64,000 nt of DNA from the NCBI RefSeq assembly GCF_021021415.1, contig NZ_JAINWJ010000016.1, positions 1 to 64,000 on the forward strand, written 5' to 3'. The notes below the pieces were generated by a model. That model saw only the letters and a list, made by a program, of their open reading frames with translations, was not told where the DNA came from and ran no database searches. Position numbers and translations under genes: made by a program. Source of the DNA: Martelella mediterranea. GTDB taxonomy: Bacteria; Pseudomonadota; Alphaproteobacteria; Rhizobiales; Rhizobiaceae. Position 1 is the stretch's first letter, and every line of letters begins with the position of its first letter. Positions 1 through 7,704 of this stretch are shown here, one piece after another.

Positions 1-1
1 C

Positions 2-118
2 GATATTGTTTCCCGTCATGAACTTTTGAATCCGGCTCTAATGTCCGTTCAGACGGATCGGATTAACGCCGTGATAGATGCCAGAAAAGCGGCCGCGTCA
101 AAGCTCGACAAGAGTTGA
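2..118 (+). CDS. C-terminal fragment of an unidentified gene
   Basis: An open frame enters from the left window edge and ends with TGA at 116-118, giving the last 38 codons of a protein rich in Ala, Lys and Arg near its end (RKAAASKLDKS). The start lies outside the window. I do not recognise the family. It ends about 100 bp before the first 49-bp repeat copy, so it may belong to a neighbouring element whose right end is that repeat. The fragment is short, so even its coding status is only likely. Confidence 0.45.
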   Translation, partial: DIVSRHELLNPALMSVQTDRINAVIDARKAAASKLDKS

Positions 119-216
119 TAGCATAGCGCAAGGTTGAGCTACTTTGAAAAGAGAGCTCTCCTTGGCGTTCTATGGGAAGCTAGTGCCACTCGGGTTTTGA
201 ATGCTAAATCGGGGTG

Positions 217-277
217 TCGCAAAACCGGTTGCTGCAAAACCAGCTGTCAAAATTGCAAAACCGCGCGTCACGCTACA
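217..277 (+). repeat. Copy 1 of the 49-bp direct repeat, with three GCAAAACC units
   Basis: Positions 229-277 are identical to 44712-44760 (49 of 49 by eye). GCAAAACC occurs three times at 219-226, 234-241 and 255-262, and the block ends in GTCACGCTACA. Read on the minus strand it begins TGTAGCGTGACG and carries repeated GGTTTTGC units. That pattern (TGT terminus plus subterminal repeats) is what Tn7/Tni/Mu-type transposases bind. It may be the right end of an element lying mostly left of the window. An att site is the alternative. Confidence 0.8.
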
Positions 278-281
278 CTAC

Positions 282-425
282 TGTTGTTTGTCAGATGAGG
301 TTGCAATATCCGGGAATAGGCGAAAACAGGCGGGAAGCCGCGCGAATGCCTTATTTCGCAGGCGATCTGCCAATATATCGGCCGGCGATGCTAGGAACCA
401 ACTTTGACAGTTGAGGTTTTCAAAG
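282..425 (+). other. Candidate transposon left end (TGT terminus with subterminal motifs)
   Basis: Four bases after repeat copy 1 the sequence TGTTGTTTGTCAGATGAGG is followed by TTGCAAT. At 402-424 it has TTTGACAGTTGAGGTTTTCAA. These resemble, in inverted orientation, the TGTAG..., TTGCAAT and TTTGACAGCTGGTTTTGC parts of the 44712-44760 block. This would make 282 the left end and about 44760 the right end of one element. The match is imperfect and no clear 5-bp target duplication was found, so this is inference. Confidence 0.35.
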
Positions 426-1057
426 TTCCTCCTTCAGTGTGAAGCGCAGCCCAGTCGCAGCCAACCTCTTCAAAAGGCATGAAAACAGAAGAATCCGGCG
501 CGGATGCGTCATAAGGCCCCTTATGGAACTGAACCGTCCCCTCCCCGCGAAACGACTGAGATTTAAGGCTTCGCGGGACTTGAGGGGTTTTCACGGGTCG
601 GCTTCAAATACCCTTGGAAGATGATTTAAAGGCCATCTGGACGTCGCTCTGAATGCCGTAAAGAAAGCCCAAATTGCAATCCGAACATGGAAGCTTCTGC
701 CATTTTCGAGGATTTACGAAACATTTCAACGCATTTGCCTTTAAATTGGCCTCAAGAAACATGGAAGTGGAGGTTCCGTCAGCTTTGCGCCGCCCGAGCC
801 GGTCGCTCAATTCCCGGAGTACAGTTCCCGAAAGCTGCCGTTCGTTGCGCGGAGTACTGAGGTCCACAGAGGGAGAGAGCAGACCGTCGCTGGGGGTGGA
901 GATGCCCAGGAAGCGGACGCAACGCTTAAGGACTCAGCCCCCGCAAGACACGACGCTCCCGACCCGACGTTGTTCGTTCGGTGATGTCGTCTTTCGAGCA
1001 GCCCAGTTCTAAGGTAGGGTCAGGCGTTTCATTTCGTGGCGTTTGCCGGGAGAACCA
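426..1057. other. Region without a convincing gene
   Basis: Several short open frames occur on both strands (for example 391-594 minus and 674-1012 plus), but none has a good ribosome-binding site, recognisable motif or consistent codon use. The stretch looks like decayed or non-coding accessory DNA. It probably holds the promoter of the gene starting at 1058. Confidence 0.5.
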
Positions 1058-1771
1058 ATGACAACCTTGAGCATCGAAAACAGAAACATGCTGTATTCGT
1101 TGTCGTGGTACATGTCAGCAAGACAAACTGCGCTGCGCGCAGCGCTCTCGTTCCGCACTCCACTCTCCGTCACTGATCAGGCGGACATGCGAGTTCACTA
1201 CTCTGGCTATTTTGTGAATCTTCTGGCGGCGACAGAACTCTTTCGCGAAACGAAAACGCTGCAACCAAACGACTTTGAAGTGCAGTTGTATTCGCGCATG
1301 GTGTTTCCTGGATACGAAGACGGAGAGGCAAACTATTCCTATATCCGCGAGTTGCGCAACGCGGTCGTTCACCGTGGATTGGACATCACGTCTAAAGCAC
1401 ACGTCGACGGCAACTTCCCGATGTTTCTCGCTGAGCCGGAAGTTAAAAACCAAAATGGAAAAAAGACATTCTGCGCCTTCGGCAGCTACTTGCTAGATGT
1501 CATCGCAAAGTGCGAATCGGTCGTTGGCCCGGTGATGCTTGATTGTTTGAATGCCGCAAGCACCTTTGAATCGACCACAGATGTGGAGGCTGCCGTTGCC
1601 GAGACCCCTGCCTTCATTGAACAATCGGATGACATGCCAGAAGACGTCAAGGCGATAGCTTTGACAATTGAATTTAAGCATGAATGGTTTGCGGCCGCCC
1701 ACAACTCTGCGATGGCTAAGCTGCGCGCAGCGTTGGAACCCTGTAATGCCACCAAACAAGCTGTTGCTTAG
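1058..1771 (+). CDS. HEPN-like hypothetical protein
   Basis: This gene encodes 237 residues. The start at ATG 1058 is preferred over an upstream TTG because GGGAGA lies 4-5 bases before it. The protein is predicted soluble and mostly helical. Residues 97-108 read RELRNAVVHRGL, containing R100-N101-x3-H105, which fits the R-x4-6-H motif of HEPN RNases with the usual polar residue after Arg. HEPN proteins are often toxins or RNase effectors in defence islands, and this one lies 480 bp upstream of a TIR-caspase operon on the same strand. The HEPN assignment rests on one motif. A non-catalytic helical protein is possible. Confidence 0.6.
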   Translation: MTTLSIENRNMLYSLSWYMSARQTALRAALSFRTPLSVTDQADMRVHYSGYFVNLLAATELFRETKTLQPNDFEVQLYSRMVFPGYEDGEANYSYIRELRNAVVHRGLDITSKAHVDGNFPMFLAEPEVKNQNGKKTFCAFGSYLLDVIAKCESVVGPVMLDCLNAASTFESTTDVEAAVAETPAFIEQSDDMPEDVKAIALTIEFKHEWFAAAHNSAMAKLRAALEPCNATKQAVA

Positions 1772-2252
1772 GAGACGTCGAATACTTCCGAAATGCGGAT
1801 TTCGGTGGTTACAATGCCGCGACGTCACGGGCAGCTTTCCACCCTTGCTGTCAGAGACTGGCGCCACGACGCGCGAAACACTAACGGCGGATCTGGGGCT
1901 GATCCTGCCCAAACCCGCCAGTCCGCTTCCGGCCCCAACTCAGCCGCTCATGCGCTCAGTAGTACATCCCGAAACAGTTGTTCGTTGCAGAGCAAGCCGA
2001 GAATTTAGAAGGGCCGGAAGCGGTTTGGCGAACAGATTCCATTATGCGAGTCCGCGAGCCCCAGAAATAGAAGGCAATCCACCAAATGGCCGACATCAGA
2101 TCAGTCCGGTCGAGAGTTCCGGTATATTGACCTTGTTAATCACAAACCGTTTAATGCCGCTATTCGAAGAAACAGCTGAACAAACGGAAGTGGCCTGGAC
2201 TGGTTTTGCCGTTTATCCGCTCGAAGAGCCGCTGGCTGGGAGGAGACAGATC
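1772..2252. other. Intergenic DNA before the TIR-caspase operon
   Basis: An open frame runs through this stretch in phase with the TIR gene, but it lacks a plausible start signal and its composition does not look coding. The real TIR start is the GTG at 2253. The region presumably contains the operon promoter, though I cannot point to convincing -35 and -10 boxes. Confidence 0.45.
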
Positions 2253-2624
2253 GTGACAAACAAGAAAATAGTTTTCGTAGCTTTCGCCATAGAGGACGAA
2301 AGATGCCGTGACTACGTGAAGGGACAATCCCTCAACACCAACTCTCCTTTTGAATATATCGATATGTCGGTGAAGGAACCGTACGACGAAAACTGGAAGG
2401 ATCGCGTTCGCAGTCGCATTAAGCGCTCCGATGGCGTACTCGTTCTTGTTAGCGAGAACTCGCTTTCTTCAAGCGGCCAGAAGTGGGAGATTAAGTGTGC
2501 CAAGGAGGAAGGCAAGCCCGTCCGCGGCATGTGGTGCTATAAGGACGATCGGACCAAACTAGACGGCCTCAACACTATGGTTTGGACCTGGAGCAATATA
2601 GCCAACTGGATCGATAGCCTCTGA
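2253..2624 (+). CDS. thsB: ThsB-like TIR-domain protein (type IV Thoeris-like sensor)
   Basis: This gene encodes 123 residues. GTG 2253 is preceded by AGGAG with a 7-base spacing. The whole protein is one TIR-like fold of the ThsB/DUF1863 class: strand [12 protein letters not shown] at the N-terminus, then [18 protein letters not shown], then a strand [11 protein letters not shown], then [11 protein letters not shown] with Glu79 as the likely catalytic acid. ThsB proteins sense phage infection and make a cyclic ADP-ribose-type signal from NAD+. The stop codon overlaps the ATG of the caspase-like gene (TGATG), so the two are translationally coupled. The pairing of one TIR gene with one caspase-like gene is the layout of type IV Thoeris. 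Activity here is inferred. Confidence 0.82.
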   Translation: MTNKKIVFVAFAIEDERCRDYVKGQSLNTNSPFEYIDMSVKEPYDENWKDRVRSRIKRSDGVLVLVSENSLSSSGQKWEIKCAKEEGKPVRGMWCYKDDRTKLDGLNTMVWTWSNIANWIDSL

Positions 2625-3622
2625 TGCGCAAGGCCCTCATAGTCGGCATCGACCATTACCTACACATTTCCGGCCTAAATGGCTGTGTAAACGACGCGTA
2701 TGCCGTGAAAAGCGTATTGGAGCGTAACGCGGATGGCACCGTCAACTTCATCACACCTAAGCTTATAATCGGAACAAACTCTGAAGAAACAGTTGGCCGA
2801 TCGACAATCAAGGAAGCTGTCAGAGAATTATTCAAAGATGATTCCGACGTCGCGCTATTTTACTTCGCCGGCCACGGCTACATCGAAGACACGGGCGGCT
2901 ACCTTTGTGCTGCTGACTGCAAAACAGGAGACGACGGACTTTCCCTAGACGAGGTGATGACGCTCGCGAAAAAATCGCCCGCCAAAAACAAGGTGATTAT
3001 CCTCGATAGCTGCCACGGTGGGATCACTGGCGATAAGCCTGCGGGTAAGGGAATGGCCGAAATCCCATCCGGTTTGACCATACTCACTGCATCAACCGCT
3101 GATCAGTATGCGATGGAAAAGCAAGACGGCATTCCCGGTGGCGTCTTCACCAGCTTGATGGTCGACGCACTTCAAGGGGCAGCGGCCAATCTTGTCGGTG
3201 ATGTGACCCCCGGCAGCGTGTATGCGCACATAGACCAATCGCTAGGTCCATGGTCTGGTCAACGCCCCATCTTCAAAACCAATGTGAAATCCTTCGTGTC
3301 GCTTCGGAAGGCAGCAGCGCCCATTCCTCTAGCCGATCTGCAGTCCCTCACCAGCCTCTTCCCTACCGAAGGCTACGAGTTCCCTCTCGATCCTTCCTAT
3401 GAGCCGGAAAGATCACCGGAGCAGAAGCGAGATAGATCCATTCCGGCTCCTGATCCGGACAAGAATGCCGTCTTCGCAGTGTTGCAACGTTTAGTGAAGG
3501 TAAACCTAGTTCGTCCTGTTGGGGAGGAGCACATGTGGCACGCGGCCTGGAACAGTAAAACCTGTCAGCTGACCGCGTTGGGAGAGCATTACCGTCGTCT
3601 GGTCGAAGCCGACATGATATGA
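2624..3622 (+). CDS. Caspase-like (C14) protease, type IV Thoeris-like effector
   Basis: This gene encodes 332 residues. The N-terminal 220 residues form a caspase/metacaspase p20-like domain: [10 protein letters not shown] at the start, catalytic His84 in YFAGHGY and catalytic Cys130 in ILDSCHGG, both in their expected strand contexts. After about residue 225 a Pro-rich linker ([18 protein letters not shown]) leads to a C-terminal domain of roughly 70 residues that may be the ligand-sensing or a winged-helix-like part. In type IV Thoeris the TIR protein makes N7-cADPR, which activates the caspase-like protease to degrade cell proteins. The start overlaps the TIR stop, and its own stop overlaps the next ATG. 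There is no signal peptide, so it should be cytoplasmic. Confidence 0.85.
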   Translation: MRKALIVGIDHYLHISGLNGCVNDAYAVKSVLERNADGTVNFITPKLIIGTNSEETVGRSTIKEAVRELFKDDSDVALFYFAGHGYIEDTGGYLCAADCKTGDDGLSLDEVMTLAKKSPAKNKVIILDSCHGGITGDKPAGKGMAEIPSGLTILTASTADQYAMEKQDGIPGGVFTSLMVDALQGAAANLVGDVTPGSVYAHIDQSLGPWSGQRPIFKTNVKSFVSLRKAAAPIPLADLQSLTSLFPTEGYEFPLDPSYEPERSPEQKRDRSIPAPDPDKNAVFAVLQRLVKVNLVRPVGEEHMWHAAWNSKTCQLTALGEHYRRLVEADMI

Positions 3623-3918
3623 GCACCGATATGGACACGGATCAAATAATCGATGATTTAATCGAAAAACTAGCCGGCATTGAGCATGCACGCTGGGCGA
3701 AGTGGCAGTACTACCTACACAACAAGGCCACTAAGCAGGCGGATGGATCGCTCGTCATTCCAGCTGACCTTGTTGCACGTTGGGAAAGGCAGATAGAAAC
3801 GCCCTATTGTGAACTCTCCGAGGAAGAGAAGGAGAGCGACCGTGAGCAGGTGCGTAGCTACACAGAAATCATTAAGTCTGCTTTGCGGATCGAGAAAAAT
3901 AGATACCATTCTGAGTGA
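3619..3918 (+). CDS. RyR-like small protein, third gene of the TIR-caspase operon
   Basis: This gene encodes 99 residues. Its ATG overlaps the caspase stop by 4 bases (ATGA), so it is very likely co-transcribed. The sequence has [14 protein letters not shown] near the N-terminus and [20 protein letters not shown] in the C-terminal half. The pattern 'W...pY.eLse.eK..DR..vR' resembles the RyR domain, a small module seen beside nucleotide-signalling and prophage genes. It could be a ligand-binding accessory protein of the defence operon, or an independent gene. The RyR call is by pattern only and moderate at best. Confidence 0.6.
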   Translation: MSTDMDTDQIIDDLIEKLAGIEHARWAKWQYYLHNKATKQADGSLVIPADLVARWERQIETPYCELSEEEKESDREQVRSYTEIIKSALRIEKNRYHSE

Positions 3919-4031
3919 AATACCGTTGCAATTAGGGCGAAGCCCACCGATACCCCATTCTTGGACAGACACTAAACGATTATAGCAATCCAAGAATAAA
4001 TTTGGTCTTATTTGTGATAGAGAATCAGCCA

Positions 4032-5051
4032 ATGGAGGGGCAGTTGGCGGACAATATTATTTCGGTCGCAATCCACCACCTAGAGAAAGTAGATGCCGGG
4101 GAGTATCAAGTTCATGCAGGCAACGGTGCTTTGGCGGTAGGGAATACAGCCAAGCGCCTAATCGATGATCTGCACAGGCTTTATGCGAGACGCCCGTCGA
4201 AGGCTTACGGCAGATTTTCGACCGACACTGACAATTTCCCCAGTTCTCTTCGCCTCCGTGAGTACATCATCGGGACGGCCACATTCGAAGAGACAACGTT
4301 GGCTCTTATGGATACTCTCTCCAAAGAAGCGAGCGCTCGTCCGGCTTCCGAAGGCGGACACGTATTTTTCGCTCATTTCGCTCGAGAAGAAATCCAGTAC
4401 ATTCTAGTGGCGATTGTCAATGACAAGATAAGCGCCGCGCTTACGGAAAACACCGACCTCGAAGACGTTAAGCACCTTGATGTCGACGGATACCGCTTTG
4501 CAGGTCGTGTTAACCTCCACGGTTGGGACAACGATCAGGAGCGGTATGTCAGCTTTCTAAAAGGCAAAGGCGCCGTTTCGGAGTATTTCAAGGCCTTTCT
4601 GGGCTGTGACACCACGGTTCTGGCCAGAGTTGAAACCACCAATATGGTGGAAGCGCTGAAAGACTTCGCCGAAAAACAAAATATGAACCCAGCCGAACGA
4701 ACCAGCTTTCTGGATCGCGCTGTGGACATCTTGTCGCGTGATGTCAAACTTGACAAACCAGTCGATTTCGCCGCCCTGGCAAATGAACTTTTACCAGACG
4801 ATCCGGAACCTCTGATTGAAGTGCTCGCTGACCCGGATCGCAGCCTCAACGACGGCTTTGTAGCAGATCGGCGAGCGTTAAAAGGCCTAGTTGAGTTTAA
4901 GCAGAAGACATCAAACTGGACCGTTGAGTTTGCGCGCAAAGCACTGCATGAAGAGAAGGTCCGCTTCGATCCTGTCGAAAACAGTCTAACTCTGTTAGAC
5001 GTGCCGGAAAACATGCGGCAAGAACTAATTAAGGAGATCGAGGGTGACTAA
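4032..5051 (+). CDS. Nucleoid-associated protein, NdpA/YejK (NA37) family
   Basis: This gene encodes 339 residues, close to the family length of about 335. The family signature is clear in the middle of the protein: HFAREEIQYILVAIVNDK, HLDVDGYRFAGRVNLHGW, and RYVSFLKGKGAVSEYFKAF followed by LGCDTTV. E. coli YejK binds nucleoid DNA, with little known of its function. The start at ATG 4032 has GAGAA about 7 bases upstream. A TTG at 4002 is an alternative. The gene overlaps the next by 8 bases, indicating a two-gene operon. A YejK-family copy coupled to a membrane protein inside an accessory region suggests a defence or conflict role rather than housekeeping, but this is inference. Confidence 0.85.
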   Translation: MEGQLADNIISVAIHHLEKVDAGEYQVHAGNGALAVGNTAKRLIDDLHRLYARRPSKAYGRFSTDTDNFPSSLRLREYIIGTATFEETTLALMDTLSKEASARPASEGGHVFFAHFAREEIQYILVAIVNDKISAALTENTDLEDVKHLDVDGYRFAGRVNLHGWDNDQERYVSFLKGKGAVSEYFKAFLGCDTTVLARVETTNMVEALKDFAEKQNMNPAERTSFLDRAVDILSRDVKLDKPVDFAALANELLPDDPEPLIEVLADPDRSLNDGFVADRRALKGLVEFKQKTSNWTVEFARKALHEEKVRFDPVENSLTLLDVPENMRQELIKEIEGD

Positions 5052-6252
5052 CGCGACAATCGCTTGGTCAGACCTATTAGACGTTTATCTCAATACAGTC
5101 TGGGACGATGGCGAAGAGGGTAACATCTCCATCGCTACTCCTAGCATCCTTGAGACACTTCAACGAATCGAAAATTCGGACAAGGCGGCGGAAACCGCGG
5201 ACATCGCGATTTTAGGTTCTATGGAGCAAGCGGCTTTAGGCAAAGCTATTCGCGCGCGCATTGGTTATCCGCAGTATAAGCTAGGGATACTCACCGAAAA
5301 TTGGGATGGTTTTCTCAACGCCCCACAAAGGCGAGTGGAAGCCCCTTCAAACTTCTTCATTAAGTCTGATAAATCTCATTCAAGTCAGCTTCCGACCTCC
5401 GTCCCTCTTGAGAAATACAGAGCGATACTGAGGTTTGTATGCATTCTTCGTAAGGCCGCACTTTTCACCGACGTCAGTCACGCATTGCTAGTTTATTTCG
5501 GCGATAGGCGCATAGAAGTACCGATTAATTATTGTTTTAACGATTTTCAGTACGTGGACGAAACAAAGATTGATGATCTTTCGGCCACACTGGAAGGTGA
5601 TTTGCACAGAGAACAAAGGCTGAGCATTCTTGGAGAATCGATAAAAACGCTAGTGGCAGGGCAATTGGAAAATGGCCGCTTCATATACCTGCTGCAGAAT
5701 GCAGATGAACTCAAGAAGCGGGTGGAGGAAGGTTACAAGCTATTTGCGTCGAGCTTTTCTTACTCCAAGGTCCGTGGAGAAATCGAGAAGAGCCAAGCCG
5801 AATACATCGCCAGAGTGCATAAGACATTTACGGATATTCAGGGCCAATTATTGGGATTACCTGTCTCCGCCATCATCATAGCGACCCAATTGAAATCGAC
5901 GAAGACTTGTGGCCCAGAAGCTATTGCGAACATCGCCATTCTTGGCGGAGCATTCCTTTTCGTCGCCCTTCTCATCGCGTCTTGCTGGAATCAAATGCTT
6001 ACACTCGACGCCATAAGCCGCGAGATCAAAGATCAGCGTAAGAGGCTCAACTCGGATTTCAGTGAAATTAGCGGCATGTTCAACAGCGCATTCGATGCGA
6101 TCAATGCGCGGATATGCTGGCATCGGGGTGTACTGCTTGCGATCAGTCTTTTAGCGCTAGCAGGCGCTTGGTTCACATGGCGCGGATATAGCATGACGAC
6201 TGAGCTGAATGCTTGGGGTTGCCTCTTCGGTGGCCCAGCGCCGCCTGGATAA
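5044..6252 (+). CDS. Membrane protein paired with the NdpA-family gene
   Basis: This gene encodes 402 residues, starting at GTG 5044 inside the end of the preceding gene, so translation is probably coupled. The first ~290 residues look soluble with a long charged helical stretch before the membrane part (SKVRGEIEKSQAEYIARVHK). Two hydrophobic segments follow near residues 300-322 (AILGGAFLFVALLIASCW) and 365-382 (GVLLAISLLALAGAWFTW), separated by a charged helix. I recognise no enzyme family. The layout of a cytosolic sensor domain and a C-terminal membrane hairpin is common in abortive-infection effectors. Base composition is lower in G+C than the phage genes that follow. Confidence 0.75.
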   Translation: MTNATIAWSDLLDVYLNTVWDDGEEGNISIATPSILETLQRIENSDKAAETADIAILGSMEQAALGKAIRARIGYPQYKLGILTENWDGFLNAPQRRVEAPSNFFIKSDKSHSSQLPTSVPLEKYRAILRFVCILRKAALFTDVSHALLVYFGDRRIEVPINYCFNDFQYVDETKIDDLSATLEGDLHREQRLSILGESIKTLVAGQLENGRFIYLLQNADELKKRVEEGYKLFASSFSYSKVRGEIEKSQAEYIARVHKTFTDIQGQLLGLPVSAIIIATQLKSTKTCGPEAIANIAILGGAFLFVALLIASCWNQMLTLDAISREIKDQRKRLNSDFSEISGMFNSAFDAINARICWHRGVLLAISLLALAGAWFTWRGYSMTTELNAWGCLFGGPAPPG

Positions 6253-6345
6253 TCCATTACAGCACACTACAACCATCCGACCAATCTGACGACGTCTTAT
6301 TTTAGCAATGCTGTCCCAACAAGCTCAAGAGTGGTTGGTGATCGC

Positions 6346-7053
6346 TCACGGCGCCCGGCAAAAATACACCACTCTCCCCAGCACGCTCAGCGTGTCCGCG
6401 TGCGTCTGGTCGAGGAATTCGGGCTGGTAGGCGGAGTTGTCGGAGCTGAGTTCCAGTTTGCCATTCATGTGCCACCTTGCTCGCTTTACCAGGAGCACGT
6501 CCGCTACTCTGAAGACGTAGAGGCAGCCGTGTTCGATTTTTTCGGTTTGGCTTTGGTCTATGACCAGGATGGAGTCGTCCGGGATTGTGGGCTGCATGCT
6601 GTCGCCGCGGGATTTCATGACGAAGCAGTTGTCTGGCGAGGCGCCGAGGCCTCTCAGGAAGGCGCGTTCGAAGGCCACTGATCCGGCTGGCAGTTCTTCC
6701 AGGGCTATGCGGCCGAAGCCGGCAGCGGCCTCTGCAGCGAAGAATGGCAGGGGTAGCCAGTCCGATTTGCCCGCTCCGCTCTTGTTGGCGGCCAGCGCGC
6801 CCTCCCCGTTTGACGCGAACATTTCACCTTCGCCGGTGACCAACCATCCAACGTTGACCTTGCAGTGAACGCGATAGGCGTTGATCGCGGTCGCCGTCGG
6901 CTCCGACTCCCCGCGCTCGTAGGAAGCCAGCGTGTTCTTGCTCACGCCGATCGAGCGGGCGAGCTCTTCCCGTTCCGGATCCCCGATAGCTTTTCGAAGG
7001 TCGCGAAGACGCTGCGCCAAAGGGGTTTTGGGTTCAACTTCCGGCCTAGCCAA
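6346..7053 (-). CDS. Phage repressor (HTH-XRE plus S24 LexA-like peptidase)
   Basis: This gene encodes 235 residues. Residues ~12-70 form an XRE helix-turn-helix (LARSIGVSKNTLASYERGES). The C-terminal half is an S24 peptidase with the catalytic Ser in SRGDSMQPTIPD and the Lys in VLLVKRARW. In phages this is the lytic-cycle repressor, and self-cleavage on DNA damage would link induction to RecA. It is divergent from the ner gene, exactly the place of the Mu c repressor, and its end marks the left boundary of the prophage. Unlike Mu c, this one has the LexA-type cleavage domain, so SOS induction is plausible. Confidence 0.92.
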   Translation of the reverse strand: MARPEVEPKTPLAQRLRDLRKAIGDPEREELARSIGVSKNTLASYERGESEPTATAINAYRVHCKVNVGWLVTGEGEMFASNGEGALAANKSGAGKSDWLPLPFFAAEAAAGFGRIALEELPAGSVAFERAFLRGLGASPDNCFVMKSRGDSMQPTIPDDSILVIDQSQTEKIEHGCLYVFRVADVLLVKRARWHMNGKLELSSDNSAYQPEFLDQTHADTLSVLGRVVYFCRAP

Positions 7054-7201
7054 TCAAAATCACGCTATAAAACCACTTTTCCGTTTTACAAAAACAGATT
7101 TCTGGTTTAATCCTACATCTGTAGCGCACTCGCTGACGGCAAATGCGCGTTGTTTGACCAAAAATAAGGGCTGCGCCAACAGCCCCAGACCGGAGAGACA
7201 G
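7054..7201. promoter_or_regulatory. Divergent repressor/early promoter and operator region
   Basis: These 148 bp between the divergent repressor and ner genes are much richer in A+T than the flanks. They include runs such as AAAACCACTTTTCCGTTTTAC and the partly symmetric TTTCTGGTTTAAT, suitable for operators. A hairpin GGGCTG-CGCCAA-CAGCCC lies at 7168-7185 in the early leader, and GGAGAG precedes the ner ATG. Individual operators cannot be assigned by eye. Confidence 0.6.
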
Positions 7202-7489
7202 ATGCCGGATAAGCCCAGAACGTGGGATCAGTTCGCGATCAAGGCGGAGCTTCATCGTCGCGGCATGACGCTGACGAAGCTCGCCGAGATCAACAAACTC
7301 AACCCCGGAACCTTCCGCGCCGTATGGAAGCGGCCAAATCAGAAAGTGGAGCGTGCCATCGCCCGCTTTCTCAAGGTTCCCGTCGAACTGCTTTTCCCCG
7401 GCCGCTATCCCAAACGGTCGAACACCATTCTGTCGCGCGAATACGCGGCAGAGTCCACAGGCGAGAAGACCACGAAGGACGCCGCCTGA
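7202..7489 (+). CDS. ner: Ner-family DNA-binding regulator
   Basis: This gene encodes 95 residues. The start ATG 7202 follows CGGAGAGAC. The protein matches the Ner/Nlp winged-helix family: TWDQFAIKAELHRRGMTLTK, then LAEINKLNPGTFRAVWKRPN, then RAIARFLKVPVELLFPGRYP. In Mu, Ner turns down transcription from the early and repressor promoters after lytic onset. It is the first gene of the rightward early operon and overlaps the next gene by ATGA. Confidence 0.9.
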   Translation: MPDKPRTWDQFAIKAELHRRGMTLTKLAEINKLNPGTFRAVWKRPNQKVERAIARFLKVPVELLFPGRYPKRSNTILSREYAAESTGEKTTKDAA

Positions 7490-7704
7490 TGAACGTGGAG
7501 CGGATGGATCAGACGGTTCTGGCCAGTTTCTCCGGCTTTTCGGAGAGGCTCATCTCTGACGAGACGCTTGAGCCCGGCCGACGCAAGCTGTCCTTCCGCT
7601 CCACGACTCGCATTTTTTCCGTTTTCCGCCGCAACCACAAGTCTAATCGTCATGGCGAATTAGACATGCCGTTTGCGACTTCGACATGCCGGAGCGACGC
7701 ATGA
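7489..7704 (+). CDS. Small early phage protein, unknown
   Basis: This gene encodes 71 residues and starts at the ATG that overlaps the ner stop (ATGA, 7489). The protein is basic, with a run rich in Arg and Ser (GRRKLSFRSTTRIFSVFRRN), and shows no family I recognise. Its stop overlaps the start of the next gene at 7701, so the four-base overlaps on both sides support it as a genuine, tightly coupled early gene. Small early proteins of this kind in phages often modify host functions. No specific role can be given. Confidence 0.6.
   Translation: MNVERMDQTVLASFSGFSERLISDETLEPGRRKLSFRSTTRIFSVFRRNHKSNRHGELDMPFATSTCRSDA

Noticed and set aside
391-594. Short minus-strand frame near the left repeat
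   Set aside because: Looks vaguely protein-like in its middle, but there is no start signal, family or supporting context.
2199-2212. Single TGGTTTTGCCGTTT as another transposase site
   Set aside because: Only one isolated unit with no TGT terminus or companion repeats.
7129-7150. TGTAGCGCACTCGC in the repressor-ner gap as a possible transposon end
   Set aside because: It matches the repeat's reverse complement for only 7-8 bases, lacks the GGTTTTGC units, and lies inside the phage control region.
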